Source of the DNA: Geobacter sp. UBA4074
GTDB lineage: Bacteria; Desulfobacterota; Desulfuromonadia; Geobacterales; Pseudopelobacteraceae
Assembly: GCA_002383415.1 (NCBI GenBank)
Contig: DFYU01000104.1
Span: forward strand, 52,831 to 64,715
Reading direction: 5' to 3'
DNA: 11,885 bases
This document shows, piece after piece, positions 1 through 6,517 of the stretch. Both the position numbers and the translations under genes were made by a program. Each line of letters starts with the position of its first letter. Within the stretch, counting starts at the first letter, position 1. Under the pieces are notes generated by a model. That model did not search any database, had not been told where the DNA came from, and saw only the letters and a list, made by a program, of their open reading frames with translations.

Positions 1-297
1 GATCTCGGCGAGCCGCGTCTGATCCCAGTCGACTTTCTTGGGCAGATCGGCGGTGATGCGGACATGGCCGTCGTCGAAGTGGACGACACCGGTATCCTTG
101 CCTGCCGCCAAGCGGAGCTGGTGCGCGCGGTCGGCGTACTTGAGGTCCAGCGCGCGATCGACGTGCTCGACGATCGCCTTGGCCGCAGCGAGAAGATCTG
201 CGGCGTCGTTCTTGAGCTGGAACAGCGACTCGCTGGCAAGCGCAGCCAGTTCGCCGGCTGGGGTGGTCAGGACTTCGTCGGGGGAGATGCGGTTCAC
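1..297 (-). CDS. Phage/island-type hypothetical protein, N-terminal 99 codons (runs off left edge)
   Basis: Function is not recognised. The reading frame opens with GTG at 297-295 and stays open to the window edge, giving 99 residues beginning MNRISPDEVLTTPAGELAAL. The first half is alanine-rich and probably helical. It is followed by a segment with the pattern GVVHFDDGHVRITADLPKKV and then VDWDQTRL, a type of sequence I associate with small hypothetical proteins of prophages and integrative elements (recollection, not a search). The start is well supported. A GGGAGG ribosome site lies just upstream, inside the end of the AlpA-like gene, and the GTG overlaps that gene's TGA in a GTGA. The two genes are therefore translationally coupled. 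Confidence 0.7.
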   Translation of the reverse strand, partial: MNRISPDEVLTTPAGELAALASESLFQLKNDAADLLAAAKAIVEHVDRALDLKYADRAHQLRLAAGKDTGVVHFDDGHVRITADLPKKVDWDQTRLAEI

Positions 298-506
298 AGT
301 GCACCTCCCGCATTGACGCGTTCGGAGGTGCTCTTGCGCAGGCTCTCGGCCTCGTAGGCTTCGATGTCCTCGATGCGATACGCGACGCGGCCTTGCAGCT
401 TCAAAAATACCGGGCCGATTCCCTCGGAACGCCAGCGCTCAAGCGTGGCTTCGCTGACTCCCCAGCGTTCGGCCAGTTGGCCTTGATTCAGATGTTTGAC
501 ACTCAC
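294..506 (-). CDS. AlpA/MerR-like small helix-turn-helix protein (possible excisionase or regulator)
   Basis: A 70-residue protein made of one winged-helix/HTH_17 type DNA-binding domain. Residues 6-30 (LNQGQLAERWGVSEATLERW) form the helix-turn-helix, followed by the wing-like FLKLQGRVAYRIEDIEAYEAE at 35-55. Members of this family act as recombination directionality factors (excisionases) or as activators of element genes such as P4/CP4-57 integrase; which role applies here is inference. A longer in-frame reading up to 692 exists, but it crosses a terminator. The GTG start at 506 is preferred because AAGGAG lies 7 nt upstream and the domain begins immediately. It overlaps the next gene by GTGA. 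Two copies of ATGTACGGGC (plus strand) lie 76-97 bp upstream and may be regulatory. Confidence 0.8.
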   Translation of the reverse strand: MSVKHLNQGQLAERWGVSEATLERWRSEGIGPVFLKLQGRVAYRIEDIEAYEAESLRKSTSERVNAGGAL

Positions 507-581
507 GATGCACTCCTTCTGGTTGTTGCGAATTCGTGAGGTCAGTTTCGAAGTCGGCCTGTGCGGGCGTCTGCCGCCGCC

Positions 582-603
582 ATGTACGGGCTGATGTACG
601 GGC
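582..603. repeat. Two direct copies of ATGTACGGGC upstream of the AlpA-like gene
   Basis: The 10-mer ATGTACGGGC occurs at 582-591 and again at 594-603, separated by 2 bp. On the minus strand the pair sits between the terminator of the upstream operon and the AlpA-like start codon. This is where a promoter operator or a recombinase/excisionase arm site would be expected. The function is not known. Confidence 0.55.
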
Positions 604-638
604 GCAGCTTCTGCGGGGAAAAGCGGGGCCCAGAAAGC

Positions 639-660
639 AAAAAACCGCCCGAAGGCGGTT
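639..660 (-). terminator. Rho-independent terminator of the 409/334-aa gene pair
   Basis: Read on the minus strand: AACCGCC, loop TTCG, GGCGGTT, then a run of T. The 7-bp stem with a stable UUCG tetraloop and following U-tract is a textbook intrinsic terminator. It lies 29 bp after the stop of the 334-aa gene and isolates the AlpA-like gene downstream. Confidence 0.9.
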
Positions 661-688
661 GTGCGTGGTGCTGCCAACTGGTGGCCGG

Positions 689-1693
689 TCAATCTCGGCG
701 GAAGCCATACTTCCCCTTTTCAGGGTTGTCGATGTAGTCCTCCCAGTCGGTGTTGCCACTGAACAGGTTCTGCATGCGCTGACTGCGCGCCGTCTTCTTA
801 TCTGCATAGGCTGCGTCGAGAATTTCAGCGGCTGGGAGAATCCACCTGTCGTTGATAGCCTGCTCGAACATGTAGCGGACTGCCGCAGCCTGACGCTCGC
901 CCTTGATCGTCCATGGCTTGATCTTGGTGCGGATGGTCAGCGTGTTGGTGTACTCGTCGAAGTGCACCGGCAACACGGGGCGGATAGCGCCATCGGGCGG
1001 AGCAGCCAGTATGCGATGCAGGAGATCCATGTCGATGCACGGCGCGGCGACGTAGTCGACGATTGCAGCTCGTAGCGATGCGAATCGGTAGCTACGCGGC
1101 GGCCGGACAAACTGCGGCAATACGCCGCCAGACGACAAAATCAGACCCTGGTCAGGAAGACTTGTCTGGCTGAAGTGGCGAAATACCTCTTCGACGGAGT
1201 GCGCCAAGCCGCGAACGAGCCAGACGTCAGTCAGCGCGGGTCCGATTCGTGCCTTCCCCAAATGCCAGAGAGAATCTTCCAGCAGCGGCGCATTAATTCC
1301 TTTTCGCAGAGCTTGCGCGATACCCAGGAGATCGGCGATGGTGCTCAGGATTGCAGCTGGCCGAACGCTGTAGACGGCGACTTCAGCAGCGGGGACAGAC
1401 TTCCACCGAAAAGACTCAGGGCAGCGGTAGCGATACCGATCAGCTTGGTCATCTTCAGTCAGGTCGACTTGAACGAGATCGTCATCAAGCGATGCTGGGT
1501 AGCTCCCGGCGTAGCCGACGCAGTCGGTCCACTGCTCCAGCAGCTTCGGCGTCAAAGATTTCCGTCCAAGAGCACTCCACCCGGGCACCCCACGAAGCCG
1601 CTGTCCGTCGTCATCGGCAATCGGCTGCCCAGACCGTTCGAATAGGTCAATCAGATCAAGCAGCGACTGCGTCTGCAGGGGCTTCGACGACAT
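689..1693 (-). CDS. Unknown protein with a possible C-terminal winged helix (334 aa)
   Basis: I do not recognise a family over the full length. The N-terminal two thirds (1-220) are soluble and acidic, with no signal peptide, membrane segment or obvious catalytic motif. Residues about 235-334 look like a winged-helix fold. A strand pair around EYTNTLTIRTKIKPWTIKG is followed by helices and ends in WEDYIDNPEKGKYGFRRD, resembling the wing of OmpR-type DNA-binding domains. This fold call is my inference. The ATG at 1693 has AAGGAG 7 nt upstream. It lies inside the 3' end of the 409-aa gene (38-bp overlap), so the two are almost certainly co-transcribed and coupled. A strong terminator follows. 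The pair is divergent from an XRE/ImmA switch that may control it. Confidence 0.8.
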   Translation of the reverse strand: MSSKPLQTQSLLDLIDLFERSGQPIADDDGQRLRGVPGWSALGRKSLTPKLLEQWTDCVGYAGSYPASLDDDLVQVDLTEDDQADRYRYRCPESFRWKSVPAAEVAVYSVRPAAILSTIADLLGIAQALRKGINAPLLEDSLWHLGKARIGPALTDVWLVRGLAHSVEEVFRHFSQTSLPDQGLILSSGGVLPQFVRPPRSYRFASLRAAIVDYVAAPCIDMDLLHRILAAPPDGAIRPVLPVHFDEYTNTLTIRTKIKPWTIKGERQAAAVRYMFEQAINDRWILPAAEILDAAYADKKTARSQRMQNLFSGNTDWEDYIDNPEKGKYGFRRD

Positions 1694-2885
1694 CGCCGAT
1701 CTCCTTCACCAGGTGCCATTTGGCCAGCAATCGGTCGCACAGCGCCCGGTCCTTTTCCCGCTTGGTCTTGATGTTGCACTTGTTATCGTCGCGGAGGATC
1801 ACGGTAATCGTCCGTGCGCGGTCCTTGCCGACCTTTTTCAGCTTGATGGACAGCTTGGCGTAGTTGAGCTGGTGATTGCGGAAGTCGAAGGCGGGGCCAA
1901 TCAACGTCCGGGCGGCCGCGTAGATGTCATCGACGTCCTTGGTCCAGATCTTCACTAGGAGCGACCGTCCATTTTGGGCGGCGTAGCCGAGCTCGACGAC
2001 CTTGACGAACGCGACCGGCTCGCCGGACAAGTCGAAATTACGCAGCGCCGCCAGGCTCTGGTAGTCGTATTGCTTGAGCGGGATCTTCTCGCCGGTGATG
2101 GGCGATTGCAGCAGGGTGTCCGCCACAATGCGCGCCAACGCTTCGCGCCCCGCCGTGTCTTTCGACAGCACCTCCAGGTGCCCATTGGCCGGCTCGTAAG
2201 TGATGTGCGAAGACACCGCCCGGATCACCTCCTGGGGCACCAATTCGCTGGCCTGCACGCAGTCGATGATTTCCGGTGGGCGGTTGTGATGGATGCTGAT
2301 CTGGTACAGATCCACGTCCTCTCCGGTCTGCGTGTCGGGCCGCAGACGCTTGAAGATCTGGATCGCGACCGCGTCATCGGAGCACCCGAGTTGCTGGGCC
2401 ACGGTCTGGTGGAACGCTGCCTTGGCCGTCGCGTCGTCGAGTACCGCCAGGTTGGCAGGTGCCATGAAACCGGAGTAGCAGGAGGCGCTCTGCCGGAATA
2501 CGTCGGCCTGTCGGGCGTTGAGGGCCTCCTCAAAGATCACGGGTTCATGGACGTGCAGCCATAGCGCCCGCTCGTACTGGTTCGGAATCGCGGTGAAGGT
2601 TTCCCGGGCGGCGTCATCGAAGATGTCGTCCTTGAAACCGTCGATGACGTCCTGGCCGGCGCCGTCTGACAGCAGCACGATCCGTTCTGCCACTTCTTCG
2701 ATCCGCTGCCGCTCGCCCACCCCAAGAGCCGCGAGCACAGCCTCCATCTGTTCACGCTGTTCTTTCTTGGGCTTCTTGGCGTCCAGATCTGGCATGACGA
2801 GGCTGAACTCATCCACCATGAATTCACGGAACACCTCCGGCGGCAGGTGGCCCAGGAGCTTGCTCAGGTTTTCTGCATCGTTCAT
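1656..2885 (-). CDS. Unknown 409-aa island protein, first gene of the divergent operon
   Basis: Function is not recognised. The protein is soluble, without signal peptide or transmembrane segment. It starts MNDAENLSKLLGHLPPEVFR, has a charged Lys/Glu stretch near residue 40 (DAKKPKKEQREQ), an acidic helical region to about 120, a mixed central domain, and a C-terminal basic part (about 350-390, with TITVILRDDNKCNIKTKREK) that could bind nucleic acid; the last point is inference. The start at 2885 is supported by GAGGGG 7 nt upstream, and the next upstream gene diverges. It overlaps the 334-aa gene by 38 bp in another frame. Shared operon and overlap suggest the two proteins work together. The intergenic palindrome at 2968-2985 lies about 80 bp upstream and is the likely control site. 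Confidence 0.82.
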   Translation of the reverse strand: MNDAENLSKLLGHLPPEVFREFMVDEFSLVMPDLDAKKPKKEQREQMEAVLAALGVGERQRIEEVAERIVLLSDGAGQDVIDGFKDDIFDDAARETFTAIPNQYERALWLHVHEPVIFEEALNARQADVFRQSASCYSGFMAPANLAVLDDATAKAAFHQTVAQQLGCSDDAVAIQIFKRLRPDTQTGEDVDLYQISIHHNRPPEIIDCVQASELVPQEVIRAVSSHITYEPANGHLEVLSKDTAGREALARIVADTLLQSPITGEKIPLKQYDYQSLAALRNFDLSGEPVAFVKVVELGYAAQNGRSLLVKIWTKDVDDIYAAARTLIGPAFDFRNHQLNYAKLSIKLKKVGKDRARTITVILRDDNKCNIKTKREKDRALCDRLLAKWHLVKEIGDVVEAPADAVAA

Positions 2886-2967
2886 CTACGTACCCCTCAA
2901 AAGGTTGGATCGGCTTGTTATCAGCCTCGACGGCCCCTTCTTCTTGTTGGGGTGTGCAGACCGATTG

Positions 2968-2985
2968 CGTTCGGTGTACCGAACG
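2968..2985. promoter_or_regulatory. Palindromic operator candidate for the XRE repressor
   Basis: CGTTCGGT-GT-ACCGAACG is a perfect inverted repeat with 8-bp arms and a 2-bp centre. It lies in the 204-bp divergent region between the 409-aa gene and the XRE gene. A partial second copy (CGTTCGGCGTA, 10 of 11 matches to the left half and centre) lies at 3035-3045, next to the -10 element of the XRE promoter. Position and symmetry fit binding by a dimeric XRE-type repressor. The assignment is inference. Confidence 0.7.
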
Positions 2986-3034
2986 ATTCAGATTGTCGCG
3001 GAGCGGTTATGGGTTTGTCAAGCAGGTACGAATT

Positions 3035-3045
3035 CGTTCGGCGTA
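3035..3045 (+). promoter_or_regulatory. Second, partial operator copy (CGTTCGGCGTA)
   Basis: It matches the left 11 bp of the palindrome at 2968 with one substitution, in the same orientation, but the right half is not conserved. It ends 5 bp before the TATTAT -10 hexamer, so a bound repressor would block RNA polymerase. This would fit a weaker auto-regulatory site. Confidence 0.5.
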
Positions 3046-3046
3046 G

Positions 3047-3055
3047 TGGTATTAT
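3047..3055 (+). promoter_or_regulatory. Extended -10 promoter for the XRE-ImmA operon
   Basis: TGG-TATTAT fits an extended -10 element (TGn plus a hexamer close to TATAAT). No good -35 is found at the right distance, which extended -10 promoters tolerate. The predicted start is near 3062, giving a short leader before the ribosome site at 3079-3083. Confidence 0.5.
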
Positions 3056-3089
3056 TTTCGGATTGAAGCCAACATATGAGGAGATGCCG

Positions 3090-3410
3090 GTGCCATCGCC
3101 CCTGGGGGACAAGCTCCGCGCGCTGCGGAAACAAAAGAAGCTCAGTCTGGAACAGTTGGCCGAACTGACCGACTCCAGCAAGAGCTACATATGGGAACTG
3201 GAAAACAAAGACGATCCGAAACCATCGGCCGAGAAGATCGGCAAGATTGCCGCCGTCCTCGAGGTCACCACGGAGTTCCTGCTGACCGAGTCGGCAACCA
3301 CCCCGGACGAGGAAGTGCTCGACGAGGCCTTCTTCCGTAAGTACAAGAACATGTCCGAGCCGGACAAGAAGAAGATCCGCAAGATCCTCGATGCCTGGGA
3401 GGATGAATGA
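3090..3410 (+). CDS. XRE-family transcriptional repressor (Cro/CI-type HTH)
   Basis: A 106-residue DNA-binding protein. The N-terminal HTH_3 domain (about 5-65) reads LGDKLRALRKQKKLSLEQLAELTDSSKSYIWELE in order, with the classic recognition-helix stretch around SKSYIWELE. The C-terminal 40 residues are helical and acidic/basic (SEPDKKKIRKILDAWEDE). The start is uncertain by two codons. GTG at 3090 has AGGAG 6 nt upstream, whereas ATG at 3084 directly abuts that ribosome site. A much longer reading from 2847 would run across the operator region and is not credible. The stop overlaps the ImmA-type gene by ATGA. As in ICEBs1 ImmR, the protein probably represses element genes from the adjacent palindrome and is inactivated through its partner peptidase; this is inference. 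Confidence 0.92.
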   Translation: MPSPLGDKLRALRKQKKLSLEQLAELTDSSKSYIWELENKDDPKPSAEKIGKIAAVLEVTTEFLLTESATTPDEEVLDEAFFRKYKNMSEPDKKKIRKILDAWEDE

Positions 3411-4321
3411 CGGACACGAAAAAGCCCATGGCCGAGGCCAACCGCATCTCGTCCATGCTCAACACGGTTCTCGGTGCGGATCGCTTACCGGTCAAGGTTG
3501 ACGAACTGGCGCTGGAGTATTCCCGCCAGTGCTTTGCAGACTCGCCGATCGACACGGTTCGGGGCGAGGATCTCGACGGTTTCGATGGCCTGTTGAAGGC
3601 CAACAAGGCGCGCTCGAAGTGGCTGGTCCTCTACAACAGCGCCACCCCGTCGGAAGGCCGCAAGCGCTTCACGATCGCGCATGAGTTCGGCCACTACATT
3701 CTGCACCGCCATCAGCAGGACCTGTTCGAATGCGGCGATGACGACATCGAGACGGGTGACAACAACGAGCGCGACATCGAGGCCGAGGCGGATCTGTTCG
3801 CATCAACGCTGCTGATGCCGCTGGACGACTTCCGGCGCCAGGTGGATGGACAGCCGATCAGCTTCGATCTGCTGGGCCACTGCGCCGACCGCTACGGTGT
3901 ATCGCTCACGGCCGCCGCCTTACGCTGGACCGAGATTGCACCCAAACGCGCGGTGCTCGTGGCCAGTCGCGACGATCACATGCTGTGGGCCAAGTCGAAC
4001 AAGGCGGCGTTGAGGTCCGGCGCCTACTTTGCAACGCGCAAGAACACCATCGAGCTGCCGCACGACGCGCTGGCGCACAGCTACAACACTCTTGATATTG
4101 CCGACACTCGAACGGGGCGTGCCCAGTCCTGGTTTGCCCGCGAACCTGCCAGCATGCCGATCACCGAAATGACACGGGTCGCAGGCCAATACGACTACAC
4201 CCTGACCTTGCTACTGCTGCCCGAAGCCGAGTGGCAGGGAGCGCGCCACGACGACGAGGAGCCGGAGGAAGACACCTACGACCGGTTCATCCGCAACGGC
4301 CAGTATCCGGTTAGAAAGTAG
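3407..4321 (+). CDS. ImmA/IrrE-family zinc metallopeptidase
   Basis: A 304-residue protein with the M78/DUF955 zinc-peptidase signature HEFGHYILH (His92, Glu93, His96). About 30 residues later comes the third-ligand motif IEAEADLFASTLLMP (124-138), in which the Glu before AD is the expected metal ligand. ImmA-type enzymes cut a cognate XRE repressor and so induce mobile-element or stress genes. The immediate partner here is the XRE gene just upstream, which it overlaps by 4 bp (ATGA), with GGGAGG before the start. The C-terminal 160 residues extend beyond the catalytic core. They end in an acidic stretch (DDEEPEEDTYDRF) and may sense a signal or bind the repressor. The catalytic residues appear intact. 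Confidence 0.92.
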   Translation: MTDTKKPMAEANRISSMLNTVLGADRLPVKVDELALEYSRQCFADSPIDTVRGEDLDGFDGLLKANKARSKWLVLYNSATPSEGRKRFTIAHEFGHYILHRHQQDLFECGDDDIETGDNNERDIEAEADLFASTLLMPLDDFRRQVDGQPISFDLLGHCADRYGVSLTAAALRWTEIAPKRAVLVASRDDHMLWAKSNKAALRSGAYFATRKNTIELPHDALAHSYNTLDIADTRTGRAQSWFAREPASMPITEMTRVAGQYDYTLTLLLLPEAEWQGARHDDEEPEEDTYDRFIRNGQYPVRK

Positions 4322-4452
4322 GCGCTACCGCGCTTCGGTTTTCGCACCAACCCGCACCAGCCCGCAAACCTTCGAAACTCCCTCATGGTGTCGCCGGCAG
4401 TCCATCCGGACAATTTCACTGCATGTGATTTTGACGGAAAGGACTGCTACCA
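4322..4452. other. Intergenic region with tandem 10-bp repeats before the recombinase module
   Basis: This 131-bp gap holds three head-to-tail units, CGCACCAACC, CGCACCAGCC and CGCAAACC, at 4343-4370. A weak ACCG/CGGT hairpin followed by TTTT lies at about 4327-4343; it is too short to call a terminator with confidence. No convincing sigma-70 promoter is visible, although one is expected here for the four-gene module downstream. Confidence 0.5.
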
Positions 4453-4671
4453 ATGCACCAAATCAACCATCTACCGCCCGAGCGGATGACGCCGGAACAG
4501 CGTCGCCACGAGATCGCGTCATTGCTGGCCAACGGCCTGGCACGCATGCGGATCAGCGGCGCGGAACAGTCCGCAAACAGAGCCGAAGCGAGCGAGTTTG
4601 AGCTTGGCTTCTCTGGCAACCAGCGCGTTCATTCAGACCCCGTCAACAAGACAACTACGGAGTCCAAATGA
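4453..4671 (+). CDS. Small conserved protein preceding DUF2924 in recombinase islands
   Basis: A 72-residue protein beginning MHQINHLPPERMTPEQRRHE, followed by an amphipathic helix (IASLLANGLARMRI) and a GFSGNQRVHSDPVN segment. I recall this as the usual small hypothetical protein found directly upstream of DUF2924 and a serine recombinase in proteobacterial islands; its function is unknown. It has no membrane segment. The stop codon overlaps the DUF2924 start in ATGA, so it is the first gene of a translationally coupled four-gene module. An AAAGGA ribosome site lies about 11 nt upstream of the ATG. Confidence 0.8.
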   Translation: MHQINHLPPERMTPEQRRHEIASLLANGLARMRISGAEQSANRAEASEFELGFSGNQRVHSDPVNKTTTESK

Positions 4672-5165
4672 ACACGTCACTTTCAACGCCGCCATCGGTG
4701 GCAGCACAAATTGCGAGATTGCCCGAGCTGCCGATGGCAGAGATCCGGGCGCTCTGGCAGAAGTTGGTCGGCGGCGACACGCCCACCCACAACCGCCAAT
4801 TCCTGGAACGCCGCATTGCGTACCGGCTGCAGGAGGCAGAGTTCCGCAAGGTCGACGCCAACCTGCTGGATCGCAATCAGCGCCGCATCGAATCCCTGGT
4901 GGAAACCGGCAAGGTGAAAAAGCGCGACCGCGATTACCGTCCGGCCGCCGGCACCGTGCTGGTCCGAGAATACAAAGGCGTCGAGTACCGCGTGATCGCA
5001 ACCGCCGATGGCCAATACGACTTCCAGGGCCGCATGTTCCCGAGCCTCTCGATGATCGCCCGCGAGATCACGGGCATGCGCTGGTCGGGGCCGTTGTTCT
5101 TTGGGCTCAGGCCGCCATCCAATGCCAAGACCAATCCGTCCACCAAGAAGCGAGGTGGACGATGA
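4668..5165 (+). CDS. DUF2924 protein, accessory gene of the serine-recombinase module
   Basis: A 165-residue basic protein typical of the DUF2924 family. It has an N-terminal helix with LPELPMAEIRALWQKLVGG, then TPTHNRQFLERRIAYRLQE. The C-terminal half (about 95-150) forms a small beta-rich domain reading VLVREYKGVEYRVIATADG and then MFPSLSMIAREITG, followed by GLR and a Lys/Arg tail. The family is found next to large serine recombinases in islands and prophages and may assist DNA binding or directionality; the role is unproven. The C-terminal domain resembles the YxG...Y(S)SLS-A-ITG pattern of small DNA-modulating RAMA-like domains (my inference). Both ends overlap neighbours by ATGA (4668-4671 and 5162-5165). 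Confidence 0.9.
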   Translation: MNTSLSTPPSVAAQIARLPELPMAEIRALWQKLVGGDTPTHNRQFLERRIAYRLQEAEFRKVDANLLDRNQRRIESLVETGKVKKRDRDYRPAAGTVLVREYKGVEYRVIATADGQYDFQGRMFPSLSMIAREITGMRWSGPLFFGLRPPSNAKTNPSTKKRGGR

Positions 5166-6517
5166 GCGAAGTCCTGAAGCGCCGCATGCGCTGCGCGGTC
5201 TATACGCGCAAATCTACCGACGAGGGGCTCGACCAGGAATACAACTCCATCGATGCCCAGCGCGACGCCGGTCATGCCTACATCGCCAGCCAGCGCGCCG
5301 AGGGCTGGATTCCAGTAGCCGACGACTACGACGATCCCGCCTTCTCGGGCGGCAACATGGAACGCCCGGCGCTGCGCCGCATGATGGCGGACATCGAGGC
5401 CGGCAAGATCGATGTGGTTGTCATCTACAAGATCGATCGCCTTACGCGCAGCCTGGCGGACTTCTCCAAGATGGTCGAGGTGTTCGAGCGCTACGGCGTG
5501 TCGTTCGTGTCGGTCACTCAGCAGTTCAACACAACGACCTCGATGGGCCGCTTGATGCTGAACATCCTGCTTTCCTTCGCCCAGTTCGAACGCGAGGTCA
5601 CCGGCGAACGCATCCGCGACAAGATCGCAGCCAGCAAGCGCAAGGGCATGTGGATGGGCGGCGTACCACCGCTGGGCTACGACGTCGAGAACCGCCGCCT
5701 GGTGCCCAACGAACGCGAGGCCAAACTGATCCGGCACATCTTCCAGCGCTTCGTTGAACTCGGCTCCAGTACGGCTCTGGTCAAGGAGCTGAAACTGGAT
5801 GGCGTGACGTCGAAGGCGTGGACCACGCAAGACGGCAAGACGCGCGATGGTAGACCGATCGACAAGGGCCACATCTACAAGCTCCTCAGCAACCGAACCT
5901 ACCTTGGTGAGCTGCGGCACAAGGATCAGTGGTACCAGGCCGAACATCCACCCATCATCAGCCGCGAACTGTGGGACAGCGTCCACGCGATCCTGGCCAC
6001 CAATGGCCGGGTACGCGGCAACGCAACGCGGGCAACCGTGGCGTATCTGCTCAAGGGCATCGTGTTCGGTAACGATGGTCGAGCACTGTCGCCGTGGCAC
6101 ACGACCAAGAAGAATGGCCGTCGGTACCGGTACTACGTGCCTCAGCGTGACGCCAAGGAGCACGCGGGCGCCTCAGGCCTGCCGCGCTTGCCGGCCGCCG
6201 AACTCGAGTCGGCGGTACTCGACCAACTGCGCGCGATCCTGCGTGCCCCGAATCTACTCGGCGACATGCTGCCGCAGGCCATCAAGCTCGATCCAACCTT
6301 GGACGAGGCGAAGATCACCGTGGCCATGACCCGGCTCGACGCGATTTGGGATCAACTTTTCCCGGCCGAGCAGACCCGGATCGTGAAACTGCTGGTCGAG
6401 AAAGTCATCGTGTCACCCAACGACCTCGAAGTGCGGCTGCGCGCCAACGGCATCGAACGCCTGGTGCTGGAGCTGCGCCCCGAGCCGGTCGAGCAACAAG
6501 TGGAAGCACTGGCATGA
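5162..6517 (+). CDS. Large serine recombinase (resolvase/invertase family) lacking zinc-ribbon cysteines
   Basis: A 451-residue site-specific recombinase that probably integrates, excises or rearranges the island. The catalytic resolvase domain (about 9-155) includes the nucleophile Ser18 in YTRKSTDEG, IDAQRDAG, FSGGNMERPAL, YKIDRLTRS (Arg93, Arg96) and the helix-E region around REVTGERIRDKI. The Recombinase domain follows from PPLGYD (about 169) to about 275. The C-terminal region (about 300-451) contains the usual LLKGIVF...RYRYYV pattern, but the four zinc-ribbon cysteines of canonical members are missing; the only cysteine in the protein is Cys11. The start at 5162 has GAGGTGG upstream and overlaps DUF2924. 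A longer open frame upstream to 4598 merely runs through DUF2924. The stop overlaps the next gene (ATGA at 6514). Confidence 0.95.
   Translation: MSEVLKRRMRCAVYTRKSTDEGLDQEYNSIDAQRDAGHAYIASQRAEGWIPVADDYDDPAFSGGNMERPALRRMMADIEAGKIDVVVIYKIDRLTRSLADFSKMVEVFERYGVSFVSVTQQFNTTTSMGRLMLNILLSFAQFEREVTGERIRDKIAASKRKGMWMGGVPPLGYDVENRRLVPNEREAKLIRHIFQRFVELGSSTALVKELKLDGVTSKAWTTQDGKTRDGRPIDKGHIYKLLSNRTYLGELRHKDQWYQAEHPPIISRELWDSVHAILATNGRVRGNATRATVAYLLKGIVFGNDGRALSPWHTTKKNGRRYRYYVPQRDAKEHAGASGLPRLPAAELESAVLDQLRAILRAPNLLGDMLPQAIKLDPTLDEAKITVAMTRLDAIWDQLFPAEQTRIVKLLVEKVIVSPNDLEVRLRANGIERLVLELRPEPVEQQVEALA

Noticed and set aside
507..692. N-terminal extension of the AlpA-like protein
   Set aside because: The extended reading spans the UUCG terminator and lacks family similarity. 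GTG at 506 has a good ribosome site.
536..1075. Plus-strand open frame of 179 codons opposite the 334-aa gene
   Set aside because: It crosses the minus-strand terminator, has no ribosome site or domain, and is a shadow of the gene on the other strand.
2847..3089. Upstream start for the XRE protein
   Set aside because: It would encode the operator, the promoter and the 5' end of the divergent gene. The HTH domain and ribosome site place the start at 3084 or 3090.
4343..4370. Plasmid iteron-type origin
   Set aside because: There are only three short imperfect units, with no replication initiator gene or AT-rich melting region nearby.
4598..5161. Long in-frame N-terminal extension of the recombinase (639-aa reading)
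   Set aside because: It runs through the DUF2924 gene in another frame. The recombinase family begins at the MRCAVYTRKS region, and the 5162 ATG has a ribosome site and an ATGA overlap.
4934..6163. 409-codon open frame antisense to the recombinase
   Set aside because: It is a mirror of the GC-rich recombinase codons, has no recognisable domain, and conflicts with a well-supported gene on the plus strand.
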